64,000 nt of DNA from Cupriavidus basilensis (GTDB taxonomy: Bacteria; Pseudomonadota; Gammaproteobacteria; Burkholderiales; Burkholderiaceae), in assembly GCF_000876015.1 (NCBI RefSeq), contig NZ_BBQM01000014.1, positions 186,001 to 250,000 on the forward strand. Reading direction: 5' to 3'. Made by a program: the position numbers and the translations under genes. Under the pieces are notes generated by a model. The model had not been told where the DNA came from, did not search any database, and was given only the letters and a program-made list of their open reading frames with translations. The first letter of the stretch is position 1; each line of letters starts with the position of its first letter. This document shows positions 17,784-25,721 of this stretch, one piece after another.

Positions 17784-17806
17784 GGGCGGTGTTGCGGCGC
17801 GGCCGC

Positions 17807-18469
17807 TTATCCCGCCAGCGAGTTCTCCGACGCGGCGAGGTTGCCGTCGGTGGCGTAGCGGATCAGGTCGGCGTCGCGCTTGATGCCGAGCTTGCGCATG
17901 GCGCTGGATTTCTGCGAGCTGACCGTCTGCTTGCTGCGATGCAACTGGGCGGCGATCTCGTTGATGGTCTGCCCCGAGCCGAAGCGGCGCACGACCTCGG
18001 CTTCGCGCGGGGTCAGCGGGCGCGACTGCGTGGCCGGCTGGTCGTCCTCCAGCATTTCCTTGATGGAGGGCGAGAAATACTTGCCTTCCACATGGGCCGC
18101 ATGGACCGCGGCGAGCAGGTGGGACATGGCGTCGGACTTGCTCAGGATGCAGTTCACGCCCTGCTGCAGGATGGCCCGGATGACGCCGGGGTTGTCGATC
18201 ATGGTGAAGATCACCAGCCGCAGCGCCGGGTAGCGGCGCCGCAGGAAAGACACCAGCGCGAGGCCGTCGCCGTACTTGCCGCCGGGCATGACGTAGTCGG
18301 TCACGAGCACGTCGCACGGATGCGCGTCCAGCGTGGCGATCAGTTCGGTCGAGTTGCTCACGGTTGCCACCAGCTTGGCGGCATCGATCTTCTGCAGTTC
18401 ATAACTGATTCCCAGGGCCACCGCCGGATGGTCGTCCGCGACGATCACTCTGATGGAAAATTCTTGCAT
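17807..18469 (-). CDS. RcsB-like LuxR-family response regulator
   Basis: 220 residues from ATG 18469 with a strong AAGGAGTG ribosome site. The receiver domain has the acidic pair in VADDHPAV, phosphoacceptor Asp58 in VLVTDYVMP, and the GGKYGDG insertion that marks RcsB-type receivers. The Lys is in CILSKSDAM. A LuxR-type helix-turn-helix follows (LTPREAEVVRRFGSGQTINEIAAQL, given here as family motif positions of about 150-200). RcsB-like regulators are fed by hybrid kinases through an HPt protein; both are encoded within 20 kb. It is convergent with the locus A tip adhesin. A perfect GGGAATTTCCC palindrome lies 139 bases upstream. Confidence 0.92.
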   Translation of the reverse strand: MQEFSIRVIVADDHPAVALGISYELQKIDAAKLVATVSNSTELIATLDAHPCDVLVTDYVMPGGKYGDGLALVSFLRRRYPALRLVIFTMIDNPGVIRAILQQGVNCILSKSDAMSHLLAAVHAAHVEGKYFSPSIKEMLEDDQPATQSRPLTPREAEVVRRFGSGQTINEIAAQLHRSKQTVSSQKSSAMRKLGIKRDADLIRYATDGNLAASENSLAG

Positions 18470-18607
18470 GTTTTCACTCCTTGACCCCGGCTGCCACGGC
18501 GCGGAACGTGGCAATGATGGCGGGTTTGACTTCGGGCGCGAGGGCGGACGCATGATGACCGAGGGAGCAGCCGTCTGACAAATCCTAAATGACTGTACGA
18601 GTTTAAC

Positions 18608-18618
18608 GGGAATTTCCC
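18608..18618. promoter_or_regulatory. GGGAATTTCCC palindrome upstream of RcsB-like regulator
   Basis: An 11-base perfect palindrome (GGGAA-T-TTCCC), followed by CTAAA and preceded 23 bases earlier by AATCCTAAA, in the upstream region of the regulator that starts at 18469. Similar palindromes occur at 25612, 30553, 38011 and 38034. Candidate operator; the binding protein is unknown. Confidence 0.4.
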
Positions 18619-18778
18619 CTAAACCGTTGGCAAGCTCCCTCCGGGGGCGGCGGTCATCCCCGTGCGAAGGTTAAAAGGAGAAACAATCAAGGAAGAGTCC
18701 AAGAAATTGTTTCATCGATGGGCGAGACGCGGCTCTGGCGGCGGCTGGCTTAGGAATGTTCTTGTTGCTCTCTTGCTG

Positions 18779-18803
18779 GCCAGGCTGTGCTGCGCAGCCT
18801 GGC
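18779..18803. terminator. Hairpin downstream of the small minus-strand gene
   Basis: Arms GCCAGGCTG (18779-18787) and CAGCCTGGC (18795-18803) with a seven-base loop. It lies about 70 bases beyond the stop of the 65-residue gene on the minus strand. No T-tract follows, so the function is uncertain. Confidence 0.35.
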
Positions 18804-18874
18804 TGCCGGCCGGCTGCTGCTTTGCGTCCCGGATGGCGCGGCTCGCCGCCGCAGCGGGAGACGCCATCCTCAAT

Positions 18875-19072
18875 TCAATTGCTGTGTTCGGTGTCGGCTG
18901 TGGCGTGGCGGTCCAGCGCCACGCGCCATTGCTCGATGAATTCGCGGCGCCGCTGCGGCGAGATCATCAGGAAGTCGTTCATCAGTTCGATGAAGACCTG
19001 CTGATTCACCTTGCTCAGGTCGGAGAATTCGAGCAGCACGCGATACACAGTCAAGGGTTGTTGCGTTTTCAC
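18875..19072 (-). CDS. Small hypothetical protein, 65 residues
   Basis: I do not recognise a family. The start is GTG 19072, with AAGGA six bases before it; an ATG at 19111 in the same frame lacks a ribosome site. The product (opening MKTQQPLTVYRVLLEFSDLS) has no signal peptide and looks like two amphipathic helices (KVNQQVFIELMNDFLMIS and QRRREFIEQWRVALDRH). Its composition is balanced and protein-like, unlike the Arg/Pro/Ala-rich spurious frames around it. It stands between the RcsB-like regulator and fimbrial locus B on the minus strand. A small cytoplasmic accessory or regulatory protein is possible. Confidence 0.6.
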   Translation of the reverse strand: MKTQQPLTVYRVLLEFSDLSKVNQQVFIELMNDFLMISPQRRREFIEQWRVALDRHATADTEHSN

Positions 19073-19795
19073 GGCAGGTCCTTCCGGCGGAAAGCTGGAG
19101 TCTTCACGCATTGCCGGTGTCTCAGTGGTGAGATGGAATGGATGTCCAGCCCGGCATGGCGGCGGCGCATGGCGAGGGCGCGGTTTCCGTGGATGGGCCC
19201 TGCGCCGGCAATGGCGGCGCGGGCAGGCCGGTCAGGGGTGGTGGCTTCATAGGGTTCATCGATCGTTCTTGGTATGAGTGGTCCGGCCGCGCGCGCTGCC
19301 TGCGCGGGCGATGCCGGCGCAAACGCGCGCGGGCAACGGCGGCGACATGCGTTCCAGGCCTGTCCGGAAGCGGGCCAGAGCGCCTGTCGACGGGGAGGGC
19401 TGCCGTGTTGCCAAGGGCAGGCTCAAGCACAGAGTTTCGGTCAATGACGTTTCCCTTTCTATCTGACATGAACGATATTTATGGCGTCCATATAGGGTGA
19501 GTATGAAATCGATGGCTATGCGCGCTTTGCGCAAGAACCGATTTCGGACAAGTTCGATGATGGGGCCGGCTGGTTGACCGGGACCGGCAAACGTGCGCCG
19601 GCGCAAGTCGGGGAGCCGGGGGAGAAGAGGTCCGCCGTGCGAGGGGGCGGGCACCGGAGGAAAAAGATGCCGGGGCGATGCCGAATCCGTGGGGCCGGGA
19701 ACGTGGTCCCGGGGCGCCATGTCCGTCCGGCCGGGCGGCCGGAGCAATCGGATTCGTCTTTCAATACGGCGGCAAATGCCCGTGCCGCATGACCA
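19073..19795. other. 720-base region without a recognisable gene
   Basis: Open frames on both strands here are rich in Arg, Pro and Gly and lack ribosome sites, so I call none. Near 19480 there is a local AT-rich patch (TATTTATGGCGTCCATATAG) that could be a promoter or a protein-binding site. Nothing resembling an RNA gene or a mobile element was seen. Confidence 0.5.
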
Positions 19796-20776
19796 TCATT
19801 GATAGCTCATGGTGATCGTTGCCCGGCCGTTTGCCGTGCCCGCCCCGACCTCGGCCTCGGTCTGTATGTAGCGTGCGGTCAGGGCAATGTCGAACGGGCC
19901 GTTCGCCGCCAGGCCGGCGGGCCACTGGTTCGGATTGGCCGGGTCGCGGGAATCGGCGCCGTACTTGAGCACGGTGCCGTCCTTGCGTATCTGGATGCCC
20001 ACGCCTTTCGCCGTCGATCCCGGCGACAGCTTGAGCGTATCTCCGCGGTTGGCCAGATCGTTCGCGTCGGTCAGCGTCGCATGGATGTTGGTCTCGGTCC
20101 CGGCACTGCCGCCGGCGCAGGATAGCCTGACGTGGAATGGCTGGTCGTCCGAAGCCGAACCGATGCCCTTGAAACGACTGATGTCGACCTTGTCCAGCGA
20201 CACCGGGATATGGTTGTTTTGCAGTGAGCAGGTGGGCACGAGCGGCCTGATGGGGGCATTGTCGATCAGGTATTCGGCTGCCTTCACCGTGCCGTCATGA
20301 ATCCATTTTGCCGCAACCACGCCGTTCAGCGTGCCACCCGCGGTGATCGGGCCGACCTTGACGAGCTCGACGACCAACTGCACGGTGTAGCCTTCACTGA
20401 GGCCGACGGCCGCGCTTGATTCAGAGTACGGCCACCATCTGGGGTCGAAGGCATAGCGCATCCGCAAGCCGATACCCTTGAGCGGTGTGGACAAGGTGTC
20501 GTGGGGTCCCAGGCTTCCCCGGCCGCCGTAATTGACCAGTCGGAGATCGCAGGTCCAACCGGTCGGTCCGCTGTTTTCCGGGATGAAGTCGTGCGTCCCC
20601 GAGTAGAGCAGGGTGCCGTCCGCCACGTTCGGATTGAAGGCCGGCGGGTTGAAGTTGCTCAGCCTGTAGCGGAACGGCTTGTGATCCGTTGACGGAATCA
20701 CATTGCAGTCGGCCATCGCATCGACCGTCGTCAGCGCGGAACTCAGCAACGCCAGCCAGAAGAAGAGTCTTTTCAT
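19796..20776 (-). CDS. Fimbrial tip adhesin, locus B
   Basis: 326 residues from ATG 20776 (AAGGACATC before it) with a signal peptide ending DAMA. The N-terminal domain (DCNVIPSTDHKPFRYRLSNF onward) has Cys in MADCNV and GWTCDL. A shorter pilin-like C-terminal half starts near PTCSLQNNHIPVSL and ends ANGRATITMSYQ, the penultimate-Tyr pattern of strand-donating subunits. This is the last gene of the minus-strand set subunit, chaperone, usher, adhesin and mirrors the two-domain adhesin of locus A, though the sequences differ widely. The receptor is unknown. Confidence 0.82.
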   Translation of the reverse strand: MKRLFFWLALLSSALTTVDAMADCNVIPSTDHKPFRYRLSNFNPPAFNPNVADGTLLYSGTHDFIPENSGPTGWTCDLRLVNYGGRGSLGPHDTLSTPLKGIGLRMRYAFDPRWWPYSESSAAVGLSEGYTVQLVVELVKVGPITAGGTLNGVVAAKWIHDGTVKAAEYLIDNAPIRPLVPTCSLQNNHIPVSLDKVDISRFKGIGSASDDQPFHVRLSCAGGSAGTETNIHATLTDANDLANRGDTLKLSPGSTAKGVGIQIRKDGTVLKYGADSRDPANPNQWPAGLAANGPFDIALTARYIQTEAEVGAGTANGRATITMSYQ

Positions 20777-20836
20777 GATGTCCTTGCCCAGGTTTCGATA
20801 TGGCCAGTCAGGAGGCACGCGCCGCGCACGGCGCGC

Positions 20837-23455
20837 TCATCGGCGTACCACCGGCGCGCCGGTGGTCACGGTGGCCGCCGCCGTGGCGATGGACGCGCAG
20901 CCGGCCTTGATCTGCTGATAGCTGCTGCCCTTGTCCGTCTTCTTGCGCTCCGGCAGCGTGTAGTCGATGCGGCAGGCCGACGCATCGCCGCTGCCCCACG
21001 AGACCTTCAGCACGCCCTTGTCCCGGAGCCCGCGCGCGAAGATCTTGCCGGCCTGGCCGACCACGCCGACTTCCTGGCCGGTCTCGTCGCGCACCGACGC
21101 CCCGAACGGCAGCGGTGCATTGCCGTCGCGCAGCGCCCGGATCAGCGCCGAGCGCCCCGAAATGGTCTCGAACCTGAGCATCGGCACCGCGCCGGCGCGC
21201 GGCGCGACCTGCTGGCTGGTCTCGCGCAGCTCCACGTCGGTGGACAGTCCCTTCGGGTCGAGCGCCACCGTGTTCATGCTGTACGGCGTCAGGTACGGCA
21301 CCACCGCGTAGCCGCGGCTGTCGATGCGCACGCCGGGCGCGTTGGCCACGCGCGCGCCCTCGGCGGCGGGCGCCTCGACGATCGCGAAGGTGTCGGACAG
21401 CGGCTGCGACAGCGTGATGCCGCCGCGGTGCAGGACCGCCGCGCCGCGCACGCCGAGCGAGGCCTGCTGGCGATCGGCGCCGGCGCCCATGCTGCCGCTG
21501 AAATCCGCATACGCGCTGCGGTACAGCACGTTGGCGCTGCCGTCGGTGCTGGATTGCCCGGCGCCCGAGCTGTGGTTCACGCTCAGGCCATACGAGAAGT
21601 TGCTGTCGGCGCCGGCCGAGCCCGACACGGAGGTCTGTGCCTGCGTGCTGCCGCGGCTGTCGTGCGAGACGCTGCCCGTCACGGTCAGCGGGCGCTGCTT
21701 GCCCAGCGGGATCGTGATGTTGGCGTAGTACATCGTGCTCATGCGGCCGTCCACGCTGCGCTGGCGCATGGCCGACACGCCGAAGGCGATGTTCCTGTAG
21801 GTGTTGGCGTAGCCGACCGAATAATTGATGTCCGAGCCGCTGCGGTTCCAGTAGTTGGCGGTCGACGCGGTCAGGTTGAGCCGCCCGCCGCGCTCGCCGA
21901 GCTGCTGGCCGAGCGTGACCGAAGCGCGGTTGCGCTGGCGCCAGACGCTGTCGATGCTCTGGCCGTTCTCCGCGCGCGTGCGCGCGAGCATGGCCTCGTT
22001 GAGGCCGAAGTAGCCGCCCGTGGAGTAGCGGTAGGCGGCGATCGCCACGTCGGTGCGGGTCTTTGGCACCAGCTTGGAATAGCTGATGCGCGTGCTCGTG
22101 CCGCTGAAGCGGCCCTGGCCGGGCAGCGAGGTGAGCGCCTGCGTCACGTCCGCGCCGAGCGCGCCGAACGGCGTGTTGAAGGCCCCGCCCAGCATCGCCG
22201 AGCCGTAGCCCTGCGCCAGCGTCACGCCGCCGTAGCCGGTCAGCAGGTTGCTGATGCCGCGCTGCCAGGTGGCCTGGGCGAACAGCGGGTTGCGCGAGCT
22301 CAACGGGTCGCGCACCGTGCCGGCCACGACACTGTAGCGGTTGACGCCGGGCCGCAGCGACAGCGGCACGGCGGCATACGGCACCGAGAACGAGCGCACC
22401 GAGCCATCCGCCTCGGTGATGGCGACGTTCAGGTCGCCGCCGTAGCCGGTGGCGTAGAGATCGTCGATCTCGAACGCGCCGGGCGCGACCGTGGTCTCGT
22501 AGATCGTCATGCCGTTCTGGCGGATCGTCACCCGGGCATTGCTGTTGGCGACGCCGCGCACCGTCGGCGCGTAGCCGCGCAGCGAATCGGGCAGCATGCG
22601 GTCGTCGGTGGCGATGCGCACGCCGCGGAAAGCGGTCGAGTCGAACAGTTCGCCGCTGGTGTAGGCCTCGCCGATGGTCAGTTGCGAAGCCAGCTTCGTC
22701 AGGTCGCGCTGGGCATAGGTGGCGACGTTCTGGTAGACGCTGCGCCCGTTCGCGTCCCAGTTGTAGGAGCCGTTGTGGCGGAAATGCCAGTTGCCCGCGT
22801 TGAAGCCCGCGTTCAGGCCGAGGTAGCCCTGCGTGTGCATGCTGGCGCCGCGGCTCTTGAAACTGTAGACGTTGAGGTTGTAGCCGAGCATGCCGGTCGT
22901 CACGCCGGAGTCGAGCAGGTCGGGGCTCACATAGCCGCGCGCGCTGCGGCTCAGCGAAACCTGCGGCACGCCGATGTCCAGGCGCTGGTCGCCGAAGTCC
23001 AGGCTCACGCTGGCGTCGGGCACCACCTCGGCAAGCGGCAGGCACGCGCCCGCGATCGCGAGCCTCGACGCCGTTTCGGGGGACAGCTTGCGGAAATCGA
23101 TGCCGATGCCTTGCAGCAGCTTGCCGTCGAAGCAGGCCTGCGCGTCGCGGTCGCCGTCGCCGAGGAGCCTGAACGGCACGTCGGCGCGGCTCACGCGGCT
23201 GCCGTTGACGTAGATGTCGAGGCTGTAGACGCCGGGCAGCACGACGTTGCCGTGCTCGAAGCGCGACAGATCCACGTGCCGGGCGTTGCCTTTCACCAGG
23301 AACCCGCTGTCGAACTCGACCTGCGCGACCTGCCTCGCCGCGGGCGCGCCCGCCTCGGCCAGTGCCTCGGACTGCCATGCGGCCAGGCTCGACAGCACCA
23401 GCGCGCACAATGGCTTGAGGCGGAAATGAAAGGCGCCATCGCGGGCGGGGGTCAT
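20837..23455 (-). CDS. Outer-membrane fimbrial usher, locus B
   Basis: 872 residues from ATG 23455 with AAGGAG upstream. Signal peptide (ending SEALAEA), N-terminal domain (VEFDSGFLVKGNARHVDLS), barrel with AAYRYSTGGYFGL, and the C-terminal block IDSRGYAVVPYLTPYSMN ending with a Cys pair (ASACRIDY, AGCASIA). It has normal usher length and lacks the long N-terminal extension seen in the locus A usher. It assembles the locus B fimbria in the outer membrane. Its stop lies 60 bases before the tip adhesin start. Confidence 0.94.
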   Translation of the reverse strand: MTPARDGAFHFRLKPLCALVLSSLAAWQSEALAEAGAPAARQVAQVEFDSGFLVKGNARHVDLSRFEHGNVVLPGVYSLDIYVNGSRVSRADVPFRLLGDGDRDAQACFDGKLLQGIGIDFRKLSPETASRLAIAGACLPLAEVVPDASVSLDFGDQRLDIGVPQVSLSRSARGYVSPDLLDSGVTTGMLGYNLNVYSFKSRGASMHTQGYLGLNAGFNAGNWHFRHNGSYNWDANGRSVYQNVATYAQRDLTKLASQLTIGEAYTSGELFDSTAFRGVRIATDDRMLPDSLRGYAPTVRGVANSNARVTIRQNGMTIYETTVAPGAFEIDDLYATGYGGDLNVAITEADGSVRSFSVPYAAVPLSLRPGVNRYSVVAGTVRDPLSSRNPLFAQATWQRGISNLLTGYGGVTLAQGYGSAMLGGAFNTPFGALGADVTQALTSLPGQGRFSGTSTRISYSKLVPKTRTDVAIAAYRYSTGGYFGLNEAMLARTRAENGQSIDSVWRQRNRASVTLGQQLGERGGRLNLTASTANYWNRSGSDINYSVGYANTYRNIAFGVSAMRQRSVDGRMSTMYYANITIPLGKQRPLTVTGSVSHDSRGSTQAQTSVSGSAGADSNFSYGLSVNHSSGAGQSSTDGSANVLYRSAYADFSGSMGAGADRQQASLGVRGAAVLHRGGITLSQPLSDTFAIVEAPAAEGARVANAPGVRIDSRGYAVVPYLTPYSMNTVALDPKGLSTDVELRETSQQVAPRAGAVPMLRFETISGRSALIRALRDGNAPLPFGASVRDETGQEVGVVGQAGKIFARGLRDKGVLKVSWGSGDASACRIDYTLPERKKTDKGSSYQQIKAGCASIATAAATVTTGAPVVRR

Positions 23456-23682
23456 GACTACTTGCTCCTTGATAAAAGCCGTTGGCATCCGGCATGACCG
23501 GATGCACGGCCGAGCGGGGCTTGCCAGGGTCCTCCGGGACCTGGCCGCCGCCTGCCGGTGCGGGCTGTTCACGAAAGCCCTGGCTGCACGCGGCGGATAT
23601 GGACTGGATCTGTCTGGAAAGCGGGAACGGTCCGCGCGGTCCCGGCGGGACTGGCATGGTTGCCAGCCCCGCCCGCCCGCGC

Positions 23683-24447
23683 CTACTGCGCCAGCCTGAC
23701 CGCGGACGGCTGCTTGCCCTGCACGGCGCCGCCCCAGTCGTTGATGGCGCTGTAGTTGACGGACACGGCCGAGGCCGGCGGCGCCGCAAGGCCTTCGACC
23801 GCGAACGTCCGCGAGCCGCCGGGCAGGACGTAGCCCTTGCCGGCGTTGAGGTCCCGGCCGTCGGCCAGGAGCGAGATGCTGCCGAGGTTCACCACATACG
23901 GGCTCGGGTTGGTCGCCTTCAGCGCATATCCCTTGCCGCCTTCGCCGCGCACGAGCTCCCATGTGACCTTCGCCGGCGCGTCGTCGGCGCTGCCGGCCAG
24001 CGCGGCCGGGCGGAACATCATCTTGATGCGCGTGCGGAAGGCCAGTTGCAGGCGGTTGGTGTTTTCACCGAGCTCCGGCTTTGGCGGCACTTCGAGCACG
24101 TTGAGCCAGAACAGCGATTCCTTGTCCTGCGGCAGCGGCTCCTTGCTGTAGATCACGCGCAGCGTCTGGCCCTTGCCGGGCTCGAGCCGGAACATCGCCG
24201 GCGTCAGCACGAACGGCACGTCGATCTGGTCGGGCGAGGCGTCGGCGTCGCCCGTGTCGATCCAGCTCTGCACCAGCGCCGGGATTTTGCCGTCGTTGGT
24301 GAGCCTGACCGTGACCTCGCGCTCCTGCGCCGGAAAGATGACGCGGGTGCCGGTGATGACCACGCTCGCCTGCGCCGGGGTGGCCAGCCCGCCCGCCACG
24401 GTGAAGGCCGCCGCCATGAGAGGCCCGAGAAAAATGGAGGGTTTCAT
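23683..24447 (-). CDS. Periplasmic fimbrial chaperone, locus B
   Basis: 254 residues with a signal peptide ending PAQA and the mature opening SVVITGTRVIFPAQEREVTV. The PapD-like signature is SLFWLNVLEVP and the subunit-binding strand is FRTRIKMMFRP. The C-terminal domain carries the Asn-Asp-Trp-Gly motif (SAINDWGGAV) that matches INDYGG in the locus A chaperone. Gene order on the minus strand is subunit, chaperone, usher, adhesin. A strong hairpin separates it from the subunit gene, which probably lowers its expression relative to the subunit. Confidence 0.93.
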   Translation of the reverse strand: MKPSIFLGPLMAAAFTVAGGLATPAQASVVITGTRVIFPAQEREVTVRLTNDGKIPALVQSWIDTGDADASPDQIDVPFVLTPAMFRLEPGKGQTLRVIYSKEPLPQDKESLFWLNVLEVPPKPELGENTNRLQLAFRTRIKMMFRPAALAGSADDAPAKVTWELVRGEGGKGYALKATNPSPYVVNLGSISLLADGRDLNAGKGYVLPGGSRTFAVEGLAAPPASAVSVNYSAINDWGGAVQGKQPSAVRLAQ

Positions 24448-24493
24448 CTTTGCTACCGATTGATTTGCTTACTTGGGCAACACGTTTCCTCAG

Positions 24494-24522
24494 AAGCCGT
24501 CTCGGCATTGCCGAGACGGCTT
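24494..24522 (-). terminator. Hairpin between locus B subunit and chaperone genes
   Basis: Perfect 13-base arms AAGCCGTCTCGGC (24494-24506) and GCCGAGACGGCTT (24510-24522) around a three-base loop. It lies between the subunit stop and the chaperone start on the transcribed (minus) strand. No T-tract follows, so partial termination or mRNA 3'-end protection of the subunit message is the likely role. Confidence 0.6.
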
Positions 24523-24593
24523 GAAAGGCCTCGCCTTGCGGCGGCGGGGTCAGGCGCCGGACCGTCTTCCGCGCAACGCCGGCCGGCTGTCGA

Positions 24594-25142
24594 TCACTCG
24601 TAGACCAGCGAGTACCGGACACGCGAGTTCGCGGCGCCGGACGTGACGGTGCCGGTGCCGGTCGCGAAGTATTCGGCGAAGTAGTTCAGCGTGGCGCCAT
24701 TGCCAACGATGTTCACGGCCGGCGAGTTCTGGCCGGTCAGCGCGGTGCCCGCGTTGATCACGCCCTGGGTGGCATTCAGCAGGCGGATTTCGACGCCGCT
24801 GGCGCCGCCTGCGTCCACGGTCAGGCGGCCGGTGCTGTTGACCGTCGGGCCGGCTTCGAAGCTGGTGGAAACCTTGGTGGCCGAACCCCCCTGGCAGCCG
24901 GAGAGCGTGATCGAGAACGGCGTGCGGCCGGCGGTGGCGCCCTGGGTCGACAGCGCGTTGGCCGATACCGGGGGCAGCGGCACCGTCACGTCGGTGGGGC
25001 CGTTGCTGCCATTGATCTGGCACGTGGTGGCGACGATGTTGCCGGTGATTTCGATCGTGCCGTCGTAGGCGTTGGCGACCGGGGCGAATGCAGCCGCTGC
25101 TGCTGCGGCGGCGATGGCAGAAGCAAGAAGGGTATTTTTCAC
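24594..25142 (-). CDS. Fimbrial major subunit, locus B
   Basis: 182 residues from a GTG start at 25142. The signal peptide ends PVANA; the mature pilin opens YDGTIEITGNIVATTCQING and has the partner Cys in LSGCQGGS. It ends SRVRYSLVYE with the penultimate-residue Tyr pattern near the C-terminus. It is a type 1-family pilin related to the locus A subunit, including the Y/FDG-x-I-x-x-TG start, but well diverged. No strong ribosome site is visible before the GTG. A long AT-rich upstream region with several palindromes precedes it. Confidence 0.92.
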   Translation of the reverse strand: MKNTLLASAIAAAAAAAAFAPVANAYDGTIEITGNIVATTCQINGSNGPTDVTVPLPPVSANALSTQGATAGRTPFSITLSGCQGGSATKVSTSFEAGPTVNSTGRLTVDAGGASGVEIRLLNATQGVINAGTALTGQNSPAVNIVGNGATLNYFAEYFATGTGTVTSGAANSRVRYSLVYE

Positions 25143-25291
25143 GACAAGAAATGGGAAAAGTGGAAGATCCGGAACTACCCGTTAAAGCCCCGCTTGATAC
25201 AGAGGTAGTACTGCTGCGGTGCTCTGAATGAATTTTCGGATAAGTCAATGTTCCGAACTATCTGACCAGAACGAGATTTGGACTTTAAACG

Positions 25292-25305
25292 TAGTACAAG
25301 TACTA
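25292..25305. promoter_or_regulatory. TAGTAC-AA-GTACTA inverted repeat upstream of locus B
   Basis: A six-two-six perfect inverted repeat 150 bases before the locus B subunit start. It has the same geometry as the TAGGAT-TT-ATCCTA element at 25589. The size is typical for a dimeric LuxR-family response regulator site; this is inference. Confidence 0.4.
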
Positions 25306-25588
25306 AATATGGGATGGGTTTGTGTTGGGACAGATCGTTGCCTTCGGGGCGGTGATTTCGGCGGAAGTCGGAACCAAGAGAAAGCGCGTACGGCGCCAGG
25401 AGACAGGATAGGAGGCCATCCATGCGGTCATGGGAAGGACGGAAATCTCAAAAAAATCCGCCCGGGATGGGCGGATGCTGGCGGGGGAAAAGGGGAGAGC
25501 GATTTCAGCTGGCCATTGCAGAAATTTGGCAAGTCGCATGCGCAATGCGTATGAATAAAATATTGCGCTGCGGGAAGCACTAGAAATA

Positions 25589-25602
25589 TAGGATTTATCC
25601 TA
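25589..25602. promoter_or_regulatory. TAGGAT-TT-ATCCTA inverted repeat upstream of locus B
   Basis: A six-two-six perfect inverted repeat about 450 bases upstream of the locus B subunit gene. It resembles RcsB-type boxes (the family consensus centres on GGAT/AATCC-like half-sites ending CTA), and an RcsB-like regulator is encoded 7 kb away. Confidence 0.4.
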
Positions 25603-25611
25603 GTCATTGAG

Positions 25612-25620
25612 GGAAATTCC
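25612..25620. promoter_or_regulatory. GGAA-A-TTCC palindrome upstream of locus B
   Basis: A nine-base palindrome within GAGGGAAATTCCTAAC, ten bases from the preceding inverted repeat. It shares its core with the palindromes at 18608, 30553, 38011 and 38034, all in upstream regions of regulatory genes. Confidence 0.4.
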
Positions 25621-25721
25621 TAACTCAATGATTTCATATTCGTGCCGATAACGAAACAAATGCCGGCGCTGCGTATGCCGGCGCCCTCATGCAAAGGCGC
25701 CACCCGGCAACCGCGCCGCCG

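Larger units (their letters stand above)
25143..25721. other. 580-base AT-rich regulatory region of fimbrial locus B
   Basis: No gene is supported here. The region lies between the locus B subunit gene (leftward) and the 3' end of the hypothetical gene at 25722. It is distinctly AT-rich and contains three palindromic elements, listed separately (25292-25305, 25589-25602, 25612-25620). It is the likely promoter and operator zone for locus B. Confidence 0.6.

Noticed and set aside
18662-19252. Plus-strand frame beginning MRRLKGETIKEES
   Set aside because: The first residues look plausible and AAAAGGAG lies near, but the frame soon becomes Arg/Ala-rich and overlaps the better-supported small gene on the other strand.
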